From: Paramecium tetraurelia
Taxonomy: Eukaryota; Ciliophora; Oligohymenophorea; Peniculida; Parameciidae
DNA: 64,000 nucleotides
Reading direction: 5' to 3'
Assembly: GCF_000165425.1 (NCBI RefSeq)
Contig: NW_001798958.1
Location: 217,370 to 281,369 of the forward strand
How positions within the stretch are numbered: position 1 is the first letter of the stretch; each line of letters starts with the position of its first letter. Below the pieces are notes generated by a model. That model worked only from the letters and a program-made list of their open reading frames with translations. It did not search any database and was not told where the DNA came from. Of the stretch, positions 39,847-52,120 are shown in pieces. Made by a program: the position numbers and the translations under genes.

Positions 39847-40483
39847 TCATTCATTTATTGGAGAGTAATCATATTCAGCCTTATTATGCATAACCAAAGT
39901 GTCACCAACGAAATAAAAACTATCTGATTTTGTATCAAAAGGATTTTCTATCATTAATTATTTCTTTAATAAATAAGTATCCTTACAATATCTTCCGCAA
40001 TCTCTGGAATTGTATAGATATGTTCCCATGTATTCGTTGAATTTGGAATGCAAAATGGAAATTAGAATTCGTAGCTCCTCAATAAGACATTCCTGAAATA
40101 ATGCCTTTCAATTATAGTAAAGTTTTTGATGGGTTTATCCCCTACAGAAAATGTTAGCTGTGCTCCTATCGTTTTTAATTCAAAAAATTAAGGACCAAAG
40201 TGATATTTGATTCTTCTGGAATCATCTTGGAGAGCTGGCGGCAGATTTTCTGATCACATTAAATTGAAAACTTACCAATTGATTCTTCATCTGGATCTCG
40301 CTCAACTTCAAAGAGAACTTATCCTGATTCCATATCTCTAATTCTGAATTTTAAAAATTAGATATTATAAATATTTGCAGATATCGGACACAAAAATCTA
40401 TTCAATAAATCTATTCATTACTCTTTTGTTATTTCCTACAAATTTCTTGCATAATCCTAGTTTACTTTCTACCCTGCCTGCAT
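39847..40483 (-). CDS. UNC119: UNC119 family lipid-binding chaperone
   Basis: Four exons (introns 24, 26 and 23 nt) encode 187 residues. UNC119 binds N-myristoylated proteins and delivers them to cilia. Family blocks: [81 protein letters not shown], and the C-terminal [20 protein letters not shown] with EYDYSP. The 24-nt first intron, which contains a TGA, is recognised because removing it restores the ITKEFLCP junction. The N terminus (MQAGQKVNQDYARN) is short compared with animals. It could include more sequence upstream. Confidence 0.93.
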
Positions 40484-40519
40484 TAAATTTAAATAATATA
40501 ATATTAAAATATTTATCAT

Positions 40520-40859
40520 ATTCAATCTTTTTTTATAACTCTAAAAACAACTAATAACTAGAATTTTGCAAATTCTATAAGCATATCCTTGCTTCATATT
40601 TTCCATTTTCTTTTACATTTACCAAAGTTCCTCCTTCTTTAATATTCTAATCATTATGTTGTTATATCATTTTCACTTTCGGATGTTTTCCCATTTTCAA
40701 TCCAATCCCTTATTATATTTATTATTGCAAAATAATAAAATATTAAAAGTCTAAAAGTACTTATGAATGTAATATACATCCACAATCCTTATTTATAATA
40801 CAGGAACCCATATTTGATATCTATAATTGATCTTCATTTACAGAGACATTTTAAATCAT
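40520..40859 (-). other. Unresolved protein-like frame upstream of UNC119
   Basis: A minus-strand frame opens MIQNVSVNEDQLQISNMGSC and continues, through a hydrophobic run, to MGKHPKVKMIQQHNDQNIKE and GGTLVNVKENGKYEARICLQ before an AT-rich gap and the UNC119 start. It has no TGA, but the middle (about 40690-40760) looks like spacer or intron. It may be a small separate gene, an upstream exon set of UNC119, or a relic. No family recognised. Confidence 0.3.
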
Positions 40860-40938
40860 TGAGGATTAATGTTGCTTTCTGTAAATTTTAGAGTTTAAAC
40901 ATTTCAATTTGAATATTAATGTACTTTATGTTTAATAA

Positions 40939-41435
40939 TCATTTTCTTGCAGCTAAAGCTACTTAAGTTGCAATTCTATTTAAGTCTTACTGTCCTTCCT
41001 TGGTAACAATTCTTGATCCCTTCTTTAAAAGTGATTTATTGTCTTTCTTCAAGACCTTAATTGATTCTAATTGTTAGAGCAAATATCTAATAACTTTTCC
41101 TGATCCTGATTCATGTTTTCCATTATCATTGACTGATCCAAACATATGTGTAAGATTTCCAACACCCTAAGTTAGGTATTTATGAATAAAGTACCCAATG
41201 ACCTCTCACATAAATCTTTCTAGCAAGTGCTGCAGCTCTAACATACATCCAATCTTAGTCTATAGGTGAGATTTCTTTTCCAAGACCTGTTTTCACAATT
41301 GATGCCCATTCAGGGATTTTTATTTTATTATTTTTCTTTAAGTACTCTGCATATCCTCGAATGAAGTCTTAAGCGGGAACATCCTTTCATAAATTTAAGT
41401 ATAAATACCTTCACAGTATAAAATGGTGCTGACAT
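40939..41435 (-). CDS. RPS19: Ribosomal protein eS19
   Basis: Three exons (introns 25 nt ending AAAG and 28 nt) encode 147 residues, the normal size. Small-subunit protein needed for 18S rRNA maturation. Motifs: KIKIPEWASIVKTGLGKE, WMYVRAAALARKIYVRGHWG followed by VGNLTHMFG, GSGKVIRYLLQQLESIKVL and the C-terminal ATQVALAARK. The donor of the second intron was chosen to keep the RGxxGVG spacing of the family. The stop lies 80 bp from the unresolved frame upstream of UNC119. Confidence 0.95.
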
Positions 41436-41994
41436 CCTATGATAAAAAAATTAAATAAATATTTTTTTGAATATTTCTTAAGATTCTTTTAATTATTAAA
41501 AAGACCTTAATCCTATCTCTTAAGATAAAAGGTATAAGTAAAATTATTCAAAATATTTCTATGATTGTTCTTAATATGATATATATAAATAAATATAGTT
41601 TAGAAGGTGGAAAACGAAAGTAAACAGATATTTAAAAACAAAGTTGGAATTGTTATAATCTGTCAAAAGTTCAAAATTTACTTTATTAGAAAAATTAGTT
41701 TATGATAATATGCACTAATTATAAAATAAGATTAAAATATATGAATAAGATTTGTAAATGATAATATAAATTACTGGGAGGGCTCTAGTGAACAGATAAA
41801 GAGAAGTAGAATAATATGAAAATATTTTGGACTCATACTATAAGGATGGATTTATATTTGATGATTAAAAGAGAAAGGAGATATTTAGGAAAGTTGAGAG
41901 ATGGATATTTATATAATTAGATCGTAATTAATAATAATTAATTGTATATTATAAGCATTTGATCGATCCGTTTTTAAAACATTAATAAAAATAT
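41436..41994 (+). other. Spacer with a coding-like scrap just upstream of the third TMP gene
   Basis: The first 300 bp is AT-rich divergent promoter. From about 41775 to 41935 the + strand reads like protein: ALVNRQREVEQYENILDSYY and KDGFIFDDQKRKEIFRKVER. There is no upstream ATG, no intron border and no stop before the TMP start. It looks like an isolated exon of a lost gene, or an untranslated region that happens to be open. Confidence 0.35.
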
Positions 41995-43185
41995 ATGCAA
42001 AAACTAGCCATCTTGACATTAGTTGTTGCCCTTGCAGCTTCCAAATTTGTTGATACTCACGCATCCTTGGCTCAGATTGATTCTGATCCATTTGGAAATG
42101 TTGTGTTGTCAGCTGTTAAGGCTCACATTCAAGCCCAAACACCAGCCAACGAAGTTAATATGTTATTGAACGGTGTCGCCGCTGGATTTGTAATAAGATT
42201 AAAATGATCACGACCACGCTTTCGAACTTGACACAACTACCAACAACAGAGTAAGAATATTTATAAAGAATATCTTAGATTGTCGAAGATTTGGAAAAGG
42301 AAATCTTATATCACTAAAATCAAATCTCATCTAACACTTAATTGAGAGATGACACAATTGAAGCTTTGGCTGTTTCTGAAGAAGACATCAGAGTCACAAT
42401 TCAAGACATCGCAACAAATGAATAAACTTATGCTAGAGAAGAAGCCACAAGAAACTAATAACACGAAACCTTTGTTGCTAAGGTTGCTGCCATTGATGAT
42501 GTTATTGATGCCATTGATGAAGCTAGCCAAATTAATTCAACATTTGAGTTTAGGTGCTTCATTCGTCTAAGTCAAATCAAAATACGAAACAATTCACAAG
42601 AGACTTACAGACAACACATCCCATTCCCAACTCTTACAAGTATTCAGTTTCTCAATATCTTTCTTCTAGCCAGTCGTTGCTGCTCTTACAGAATTAGCCA
42701 CTCACGGAGTTAACTAAAAGGCTTTAACCAAGATTGCTTAACTCTTGAGCGAAATCAGATAATAATTGGTCTCAGAAAAGGCTACTAAAACTGTAATCAT
42801 TCAATCCAATAAATAAGGACGTCGAAGAAAGATAAGCTGCTCACTGGGCTGAATTCAGCGCTCATTTGAGTAACGAACACACCAGATTAGTCGAAAGAAA
42901 AGCCTAATTGGAAGTCTAAATCTAAGAATAAAAGGATACTATTGAAGATGCTCAATCATGGATCGAATTCCACACCTTAGAATTGGAAAACAGTGAAGAA
43001 AGACTTGCTGGATAATAAGCATGGTATGCAGTCTAATCAGAAATCTATGAAACTCAAACTGCTGAAAGGTATCAATTTACACAAAAAAAAATAGAGAAGC
43101 TTAAAACGAAATCGTTGATAGACTCCAAGAACACATTAGCGAGAAATTATCAACCACCGCTCAATTCATCAGCAAGAGAAATTGA
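41995..43185 (+). CDS. Trichocyst matrix protein, third copy, two apparent frameshifts
   Basis: About 359 residues, five exons with introns of 28, 30, 25 (AAG) and 26 nt. Signal peptide MQKLAILTLVVALAASKF; then acidic helical TMP sequence: NDHDHAFELDTTTNNRIVED, SSNTQLRDDTIEALAVSEED, VKSKYETIHKRLTDNTS, ALTKIAQLLSEIRQQLVSEK, and a C terminus ending FISKRN. Two single-base excesses shift the frame, near 42184 (GG) and near 42534 (AA). The spliced length is two above a multiple of three. Both lie in short homopolymers, as in other genes here. A 25-nt intron with an unusual GTGTCG donor could replace the first shift but fits poorly. Confidence 0.82.
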
Positions 43186-45368
43186 TTCATTAAACAATAC
43201 AATTATGGACAATTGTTCTATTATACATGTTATTTATATTCTTTTCATATCCTTTCTCTCTATAAAGTTTTGCGTCTTCTTCTTATTTTGACCATTTTTA
43301 TAGAAATTATTATTCTGTAAATTATATGTAGCAAAGCTTTTATAACGTCTATATTTGTTATACATTTAAATTGATTATATCTTCAGTTTGATATAGCAAA
43401 GAAAATAACCATAATTGCAATTTTAATAGATATATGTAAGAAAACTATGAGTTTATTCATTTTAAATTCATTTATGGTTATATAAAAATTATATCTTTAT
43501 TTATAATTTTAATCGAGGCTATTGTTAATATTATGTTAAACTGTCATAAGTTTTCCAAGAAGGAATTAAATTTAACCTTTTTTGTAAAATATTTAAGAAT
43601 AGGTATAAATTATTCAATTTAACATAGTTGAATTGGAAACCTTTCCATTAAAAAAATTTTTTTGACACAAGTATTCCCAATTGCCTCAAATTTTTCAACA
43701 ATTTATATTAGTCGTTATAGGGATCAATTGAACATTTTAGATAGGACAATTATTTATAAAATTAATTTGTTTTTTCCAATTATTTTTTTAATTGTAATTC
43801 ATTAATAGGAAGGATTGATGATTTTAATGTTTTATTTCTGATAATCATTAACGATATGCTAAGCCAAATAATTGCTGCTAGATAATTAAATAAACTCAAA
43901 AAAATACTTAAAATTAGTTTATGCACTTTTTTCCCACTAAGGTGGAAGAGGAGCACTTGAATATGATGCTATGAATACTATCTAATTTGAATAGAATCAA
44001 TCCGATTTCTCCATTCAAATCAAAATTTATTAAAAATATATCTTTAATTTACACTTTATTATTAACTAATTATATAATAAAAGAAGATGATCATAGTTCA
44101 AAAAAAAAGGAGGAGAATATTAAAATATTTTTGCCAATAAAATGATATTTATTATTAAGAGAAATAGAATTGTTATCATAAAAATAAAGCAAAAATTAAA
44201 CAAAAAGATGAAATAGAAGAGGAATAAAAAAAAATTTTGATCCTATTGATATATTATTAGTTAAATGTGGGTAATTATCTTCTCTTTGTTGGTTATTTTC
44301 GAAAAAATTTTGATAAAATAATTTAAGCAAAAATTGATTGATGATGATATTATTTAATTTGAATAATTTTCTTCTTTTACTCTATATTCATAGACTGAAT
44401 CTTCATTAACATGAAGTCATTTCGTTGAGTTAGGATAAAATTATTAGGTATTAAATTTCTTGTACAATGTATTAGAAATTACACAAATATGAAATTAGAG
44501 TACTCATTTAAAATATGTTTCTAATATTTATGAGATTGGAAGATAAAACTTAGTTCTTAATTATACAATTCTTTAATAAATAATATCAAAATGAATTAGA
44601 AATTTAATGAGCTAATTAATTTTATATATAATTACGTATTATTATTGTATGAATTATTAATTGAGACTTAAAATAGTAAAACAGTGGAGTTTTTTAAAAA
44701 TGGGATAACATTTCTGTTGCAACTTATTAGGTATCAGAAAATAGATTTGCAAAATGAGAAACCCTAGATTTTAAGTGTAATTTTAGATGCATTTAATTCT
44801 GCTAAACTTTTAAACAAACTAGCTTTGGATAAATTTTGAATGCATTGATTTATGTTCAAAACATTTTACAGTAAATTCAAAATTAATAATAAGTATTTAA
44901 TCGCCAAAACAAATATATAATTTATAGAATGTAATTAGATTAATAGATAATTAATATAAATATGAGAGAAGACATTTGAAAGAGTAGTTAGATTTGAATT
45001 ATTTGAGGTAACTGATGTATAATTACAAAAATTAGAATACTACAAACAATTCCTAATCGACAAACTACAGTATTGTTAGTTGTATAATAGAATCATATAT
45101 GAGTAAAGAAGTACAGGAAATTTTGGTTAAAGTATTAAAAATGAATATGATGAATCCATTTTGATGAAGCAATTGAAAAAATGACTATCAGTAAGAAAAG
45201 TTTTAGCATTTTGAAATAATACAAGAGTTAAAACACTTCATCAAAGATTTCTAGAATCAAATAAGGAAATTTATGGGTTAAGTATCTTAATTCAGAAGTG
45301 TATTATAAAAGTTGTACAATATTAAGTGATAAATCTAATATTAAAAATATCTTTTTAAACATAAAGTA
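43186..45368 (+). pseudogene. AT-rich spacer and decayed host gene (about 43900-45340)
   Basis: From 43186 to about 43900 nothing is seen. Then protein-like blocks appear in different frames of the + strand: GGRGALEYDAMNTIQFEQNQ, LEDKTQFLIIQFFNKQYQNE, YVLLLYELLIETQNSKTVEF with FKNGITFLLQLIRYQK, QILSVILDAFNSAKLLNKLA, and LEYYKQFLIDKLQYCQLYNR. They are separated by TGAs and AT-rich gaps that intron removal does not cure. The helical-repeat style suggests a large protein. Most simply this is an old gene copy, for example one partner left after whole-genome duplication in Paramecium. Family not identified. Confidence 0.45.
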
Positions 45369-47157
45369 ATGTTGCATCATTTGTGGAGATATACGTATAA
45401 TACTAGCAAGGCCCTTTCTTTGGAATAGTTGACAAGATGGGGATTACATAATACATAAGTTGTTAGAAATGCCAGTACTCCAGAATTGTATGAAATTGCT
45501 GCCATGGATCCATTGTCTCCAGATCCAGAAACAAGACCAGGCTCTATTTCTAGCACAGGAGCCATGGTAGCCTACTCTGGAAGAAGAACAGGGTAAAGAA
45601 TTGAAAATAATTGTTTAGTCGATCTCCAACAGATAAGAGAGTTGTATTTGATGAATAAACTGAACACGAAATATGGTGGGGTAGTGTCAATATTCCAATT
45701 CCCAAGAAGTCTCATAATCTTTTGGAATAGGTTGCCCTTTAATTTTTTGGAAACACGAGGCCAAGAGTAAATTTATTATATAAATTTTTTAGTTATTTGT
45801 TGTTGATGGATATGCCGGGTGGGATCCTCACAGCAGACTTAGAATTAGAGTATTTTGCACAAGAGCATATCATGCTTTGTTTATGTAAAATATGCTTATC
45901 AAACCAACAAATGAGGAATTAAAGAAAGATTTCAGCGATGATGTTGATTTTCATATTTTCAATGCTGGACCAATGTCTGCTCCAAAATTAGTTGAAGGAG
46001 TTGGATCAGAAACATGCGTCTCTGTCAATCTCACAGATAAAAAGATGGTAATTTTAGGTACACAATATGCTGGTGAAATGAAAAAGGGAGTATTCGGAGT
46101 TACACATTATATGTTCCCGAAATAGGGAATCCTTACACTTCATAGTTCAGCTAATGAGGGAGTTAATGGAGATGTAACATTACTTTTTGGTTTGAGTGGA
46201 ACTGGTAAAACCACTTTAAGTGCAGATCCAAAGAGAAGATTAATTGGGGATGATGAACATGCATGGTCTGAAAATGGTATTTTCAATATTGAAGGTGGTT
46301 GTTATGCTAAATGCGTAGATCTAAGTTAAGAAAAGGAACCAGAAATTTTTAATGCTATAAAGTAATTATTATATTTAATAAAGATTCGGATCAGTCTTAG
46401 AGAATGTTGAATTCTTGTCTAAAGACTCTAGAGTAGTAGATTATCATAACATTTCTATTACAGAAAATACAAGAGTCAGTTATCCTTTGGATTTCATTCC
46501 AGGAGCTAAGGATCCAGCTGTTGGAAGTCATCCTAAAAACATTCTATTCCTCACATGTGATGCTTATGGTGTATTACCACCTGTTTCATTATTGACACCT
46601 GAATAGGCTATGTATCATTTCATTTCTGGATACACAGCCAAAGTATTTAATTCATTTTCACATTTATTTAGGTTGCTGGTACAGAAATGGGAGTCAAAGA
46701 GCCAGTTGCAACTTTTTCAGCCTGTTTTGGTGAAGCATTCTTACCATTGCATCCAACTCTCTACGCAACTATGCTAGCTGAAAAAATGAAGTAACATGGA
46801 ACCAAGTGCTGGTTAGTTAATACTGGTTGGTCAGGTGGCAAATATGGTATTGGCAAGAGAATGTCCCTTAAATATACAAGATCGATTATAGATGCTATTC
46901 ATACTGGTGAATTAGTGAATGGTGAATTTGAAAAATTCGAGATATTCAATTTATAAATCCCCAAAAAGGCCACTGGTGTACCTGAAACCATCCTTCATCC
47001 TAAAAATACTTGGATGTAAGTTCTTCATTTATTTTATAGTAATAAGAGTGAATTTGAAAGAACTTTAAGAAATTTAGCTAATAAATTCTAAAAGAATTTC
47101 TAAAAATATGCTGATAAGGCCACCCCAGAAATCATTAATGCTGGACCATAAGTGTGA
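45369..47157 (+). CDS. PEPCK: Phosphoenolpyruvate carboxykinase, ATP type
   Basis: Six exons (introns 26, 26, 22 ending AAAG, 29 and 24 nt) encode 553 residues. Converts oxaloacetate and ATP to phosphoenolpyruvate, ADP and CO2, the entry to gluconeogenesis. The P-loop kinase-1a motif [17 protein letters not shown] and metal-site IGDDEHAW (kinase-2) mark the ATP-dependent class, together with [51 protein letters not shown], and [20 protein letters not shown]. The first 25 residues ([20 protein letters not shown]) are Arg/Leu-containing and might be a mitochondrial presequence, but bacterial-type PEPCKs also have short leaders. Confidence 0.95.
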
Positions 47158-48544
47158 TAATGTAAAAATTATTATAAAATAAAATAAAATCAAATTTGAT
47201 TCTCTACTTACAAAACTAATTTTTTTTAATTCAAACTCAAATATAATAAATTAACCTTTGATATTTCATTTATTATATTTATACATTAGGATTTATATGT
47301 ACAAAACGAACATTAATATTAAAACCTTGTTTAAATTTAAATTGTATCCTAAAGTAATCTGAGTCATTTTAAAAAAAATTAAATTAAGAATACCAATTGA
47401 TTAATATAATAATGAAACTCACGATATGAAAGCAGCTGAAAAAGGCACTTATTAAGGAAAATATTTTAAAATTAAAGAACAAATGGAAAATGAGTTAAAT
47501 AATGAATCAAAATAACTATGTTTTTAAACATCAAAAATAAATATAAAACAAAATAAAGTAATGAATAATTTTCAATTAAAATAATAATTAATAATTTGTG
47601 TTTTAAACAAATCATTTCATATTTATTTACTTATGCTTAGATTTTTGAATCGAATTGCTAGGATCAGGTTTTTTTTTCAGATTTTAAATTTTAGTTATTT
47701 TCTTTTTGAGATTAGTCTACATTTTAGATACATTATTATTGCTATATTTATAAATTTTATATATTTTTAGCAATTAGGTTAATTAACCTGATACAGGGTT
47801 GAAAAAGTCTTCATTACAATAGATTTTACCCAAAAAGTTAAGTTTTTATATATTAAAGTAAGATTTTAAGCTAAGAGTATAAACTTTTACACTGATTAAA
47901 TCACAAAGTAAATCGGAACGCCCAGTCAATTAGGTAGTAATTTTACCCTATCGTTCTCTACGAAGTCAAGATAATATATTTTATGGGATTTGTAAAAAAT
48001 TTAAGTTCAATTGATACAATCCCAATTGAACACCAATTGATTTTAATAAGTTCTTAAAATTACTTGATAGGTCTCACTCTATCTAGAGATATAACGTCTT
48101 GAAATAAACTTTGAAGTAATCCAATATAATTTACTGATATAACATTAATTATTGGAATGTATTTCATAAATCAAATACTGTATTGACTAATTTGGGTTGA
48201 TCTACTTACTGAAATAATAATCAATGAAATATTGATATTCATTTAGTAAATTTGAACATAAAAAAACCCAATATTTTTCTTTCTATTCAAAATTAGTCAA
48301 TTTATTCATAGATATAATTATTTAGAACCCTCAATTTTGAATGAAATTAGCCTCATTAATAGAGAAAAAAATAATTAATAATATATTTCGAATTTTATTT
48401 TATTTTTTTGATATTTATGGAATCAATTATTATACAATAGAAATTTATTTCGTAAAAGAAGAAAATCATTTTAAAAGACAACTTAAAATATGTAAAAGTG
48501 ATTGAGAAAGATCATAATAAACTTTAAGTTATAATTGATGTATG
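47158..48544 (+). other. Spacer, possible small open frame at 47426-47791
   Basis: Mostly very AT-rich. An intronless frame from ATG 47426 to TGA 47791 (121 codons) begins MKAAEKGTYQGKYFKIKEQM then ENELNNESKQ, which looks protein-like, and ends in a Phe/Ile-rich hydrophobic run. No support from neighbours, so it may be the remains of a gene. The rest holds nothing that I can name. Confidence 0.25.
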
Positions 48545-49568
48545 ATGGATTTAGAAATAGGTTAGAATTTATGCGGCAAAGTTGATAAAATTATTGAGAC
48601 ATATGAAAATGATTTTATGATTGCATATAAAGAACAAAAGACTGAAATATAAAAGGAATTAAATGCTATGAAAGAAATATTGATTCAATACCTATTAAAT
48701 TCTGATACTCTTTCTACAGAACTATTAAGAACTATAGAGGAATTAAGGTTAAATTGAAAATCATATTAGAGGAAAATAATATTATGAAGGCTTTGTAATA
48801 GATATTGATTTAGTATAAAGAGTTTAGATTCTAAAATAGAAAATAAAGCTTTAAAAATTTAAACTTCTTTTTATTTATATTAGAAGAGTGAAGAATAAAA
48901 GAGATTAAAAAGTATTCTAGATTTTTTTCTGGTGTGATTATCAAAAGGTCAAGGTTAATTTTACTTTCAATTAATAAAGATAATTTGTAAATCATATACT
49001 TTTATATTCATGATCAAATTTTGATGGTGAAATGAAATTCTCTTCATCTACTCACACTCACAAAAGTAAAAGATAATTATTAAAACTATAGATTGGAGGT
49101 GAGGAATTCTTAGAAGAATTAACTTATTATAATTAATTGGAATTGTCTACATCTTCAAAATCGAATGAGAAATGGAAAATGGATGCTGATGAGGCCACTA
49201 TATAATTTCATGATTTCAAAAAAATTTAAGTTTAAAAACATAACGTAATATTATATAATTTTTATAGCAATTTTAATAACTTCCCTCATAAAGTTGCAAG
49301 ATAAAGAAATTATTCCTAAGAATACTTAAGTACAATAAATAATTTCATATTGAATTACTTTCCATACCACAAACTTAAGATTATTTAAATTCTAAAGATA
49401 TTTTCCAATCATTTTTTTTTTTCTAAGTACATTTTGATAGAAAAAACTCCTAGCTTAAATAAAAGCAAAATTACATCATCCATAATTGGTCAAATAACAG
49501 GTATTTATCAAATTTCTAATTAATTAGATTTAAGAAATTCTAGGAATAATTAATGTTCTATGAGGTGA
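48545..49568 (+). pseudogene. Coding-like region with broken frames
   Basis: Protein-like segments on +: MDLEIGQNLCGKVDKIIETY, KELNAMKEILIQYLLNSDTL, IMKALQQILIQYKEFRFQNR, and from a later ATG, LLKLQIGGEEFLEELTYYNQ with LELSTSSKSNEKWKMDADEA. Intron-like borders exist (for example a 23-nt GTA...TAG near 49245) but at least two junctions keep no common frame. It resembles a coiled-coil protein. It is either a relic or a gene whose splicing I cannot reconstruct. No family recognised. Confidence 0.4.
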
Positions 49569-49803
49569 TACTGAAAATAAATTGCTATTTGTCTTGATAA
49601 ACGAAAGAAAGAATTCGAAAACCAAATTAATCTATTGCATCTTTTTTAAAAAAAACTCTTATAAAATAGAAACTCTATAAAAAAAAAAATCAATCTAATC
49701 TTTTTTAATTATATGTTTACTAGCCTAAAAATATTTGAAAAGTAGGATTAAGGATTAAATAGGCTTAATATACTATATATCAATCCTAAGAAAATTGATA
49801 AAA

Positions 49804-50609
49804 TCAAATAGTTTCATTTAACATGCTTTCCATCAATTATTTCAAATGATCAATCGTCATTTCATTATTACAGTTATAAGAGTGTATAACATTATTTACA
49901 AGATCTTAATGTAAAAGCTATTTCTTTTTGGATTAACTAAGCACTCTTTTTTAGTTTGATTTTGATTGTCTGGCTTTAGAATTTTTCATTCTAGGATTCC
50001 ATTTCATCACCTTCTTTTGGTCTTCATCATCACTACCCTCCTAGTGAGGTTTTTGTTCTTCATTATTCTATAATTCCTCTTACAATTTTTATGATTGAAC
50101 TTAACTTTCATCTTTTTGCTATTTAACACTATTGTTTTCTTCATTTCCCACATTGATGCCTTTATTTCGATCCTCATTTATGTTGTTTATTGATTAAATA
50201 GGTTAAGGCTTCAATTCTTAATAAATCTCCTATTATAATAAATTTTATATTATTTAAACTTACTAATAACCTTTTTATAGAGAATTTAAACTAGAGACTT
50301 CAATTTCTTAACTTCTTTCCTTTTCTTATAATATTCTTTTAAGCATGTTTTATTCTTTAAATTTCGTATTATCTATTTTGTGTTATTATTAATTTTATTC
50401 TTCCTTCCTCATTAAATTCCATTTATGAAGTGATTTTTAATATACTTCTTATTGATCTAAATCACCAGATTACTGCAATTTATCATTTACATAAAATAGA
50501 AACTTAAGCGCCTTTTAAATTGTAATCAATTTTATTATACTTCTTTGCAAGTTGATATTCTTTATTTTGAATTTTAATCTTGCTCTTCATAATTCAATTT
50601 ATCTTGCAT
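49804..50609 (-). CDS. Uncharacterised Gln/Lys-rich coiled-coil protein
   Basis: Two exons around a 29-nt intron (ending AAAG) give 258 residues. Start MQDKLNYEEQDQNSK. Contains FKEQNMLKRILQEKERSQEI (predicted coiled coil), a Glu/Gln/Asp-rich acidic centre, and the basic KVMKWNPRMKNSKARQSK. The end is IDHLKQLMESMLNETI. No recognised domain. The frame remains open upstream of this start into 51.0 kb, so the true N terminus could be farther back. Confidence 0.55.
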
Positions 50610-50659
50610 ATGAAAAAATAATTAAATTATTATTAATTACAAAATTACAGAAGAATTCA

Positions 50660-51014
50660 ACAATTTTAAGTTCGGAATTTTTGTTGTGTGAAGTAATAAC
50701 CCAATACTACTATTTATATATAGACTAATAAATTTAGTATTTTCATTAACTTTCAATCGCAAATAGATTGATTTTTGGTTTGAGTTTGAGATACCTCTTT
50801 ACATAGTTGACCTTAGGGCAATTATGTAAAATTTCTTAGATACCACATCATATTTTAGTTTTTCTTTCTATAATTTTTTTATTTATAATCAAATTATGAA
50901 AGTATGCATCCTACCTTTACTTTAGAAAGTTAGTGTGGAACATAAACTTCTTCGGTTTCATTGATCCTCTTGAGTTTTTTCTTTAAATTAACTTGAATTA
51001 TATACATACATTTG
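50660..51014 (-). other. Unresolved protein-like stretch
   Basis: An ATG at 51014 opens MYIIQVNLKKKLKRINETEE followed by VYVPHQLSKVK and an intron-like GTAGG...TTATAG of 47 nt. After it, three frames all read protein-like for 30 or more codons (for example KEKLKYDVVSKKFYIIALRS, or FTQLPQGQLCKEVSQTQTKN), so the correct one cannot be chosen. Possibly a small gene or upstream exons of the Gln/Lys-rich gene. Confidence 0.25.
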
Positions 51015-51056
51015 TTTTTCTTTAACAAGTTTTATATTAATATAAATTATTAATAA

Positions 51057-52120
51057 TCAATAATCTCTTTCCCTTTATTTAATGATTTCTTAAATTTCTG
51101 TCACCTTCTTTGTTTTTTTATGATTTTCGCCATATTGCATAAGAAATTCTTGATAAGCCAATCCCATATAATGTCTATACTGTGCTTCGTTGTTTAACCT
51201 TTTGTATACAAAGGCTTAGGCCTACAAATTTTAAGTGATAGGGATAATATATAATTTGATATTATTGTCATCGATGTGCTTTCGGAAATATTCTGAATAT
51301 AAATTAGTAATAAACCTTCAATTTATTTTAGGACTTGCAAAGCCTCTTTAAAAATTACTTCCTCTGGAAGATTTTCGCTTGAAGGAGTGCCATATTGATA
51401 AAATCTCTTTAAATATTTATACCAACATTATGAAGTCTAGATAATAGGAGCGTGAAATTACTTTTGCATAAAATTATTCCGCCTCTGAGATTTATTTCTT
51501 TTATTGGAATATTTATCCCATATAATAGTAATTCAGACTTGTTTGTGGATTTTCTGGATCAGAACTGCAAGAATCTGTATAAATCTAATCAATATTTAAA
51601 GAAAAATGTACTCCTATGGTTAATTCTGCCAATGCTTTTTTGTAATCCTTCTAAGCAAAATAGAGTTTTGAAAATATTTTATGCAACTGACCATTATACT
51701 CTGCATTTTCTTTTTCTGATATATCTTAGCCCATTTTGTTGCCATCTTCGCTTCCTTTTTCTTTTGGTTTATTGTATTGATACAAATTCCAGTAAGCAGC
51801 TTGAAGAAATTCTTCGGCCTTTTTCAATTTGCTTTCAGCTATATATGCTTCTGCCTAAATAAATAAACCAGGAAGAAGAAGAACACTATTTTCACCTCCC
51901 AAAATCTCTTTATACTCAATCATGGCTTTATGAACTTCTTCTGTGGCCTTTGTTATTGAATTAAAGTTACATTGAGCCTATTTTCTAGAATTGCTTAACG
52001 AGCCTATTCAACAATTTTTTTAAGAGTCTCCTTTGCATCCTCCTTACTTTTTTGTGTCTTATTTTTATCCTTCTCTTTTTCTGGGATTTGGGATTCCTTT
52101 AATTTTTAGGAGGAATTCAT
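51057..52120 (-). CDS. ZMYND12-like ciliary TPR protein, one apparent frameshift
   Basis: About 338 residues, three exons (introns 25 and 23 nt, the latter with a GTTT donor). TPR-like helical pairs dominate: YIAESKLKKAEEFLQAAYWN, HKIFSKLYFAQKDYKKALAE, NYYYMGQIFQQKKQISEAEQ with FYAK, and CWYKYLKRFYQYG, which resemble the ZMYND12/TAX-1 family whose members work with TTC29 in inner-arm dynein assembly. No MYND finger is present. The N-terminal 45 residues are Lys-rich. Around 51981-51984 the frame slips: a run of four T appears one short, and spliced length is one below a multiple of three. A 44-nt intron could also bridge it but would remove good coding sequence. Confidence 0.65.

Noticed and set aside
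42327-42570. Alternative frames on both strands inside TMP copy 3
   Set aside because: They are off-frame readings of the trichocyst gene; apparent length comes from its low TGA content.
43186-45368. IP3-receptor-like origin for the decayed gene
   Set aside because: Only a vague resemblance of helical blocks; no diagnostic motif or pore sequence seen.
51452-51862. Plus-strand frame of 136 codons
   Set aside because: It runs antisense through the TPR part of the ZMYND12-like gene; Leu/Phe/Ile-rich with no domain.
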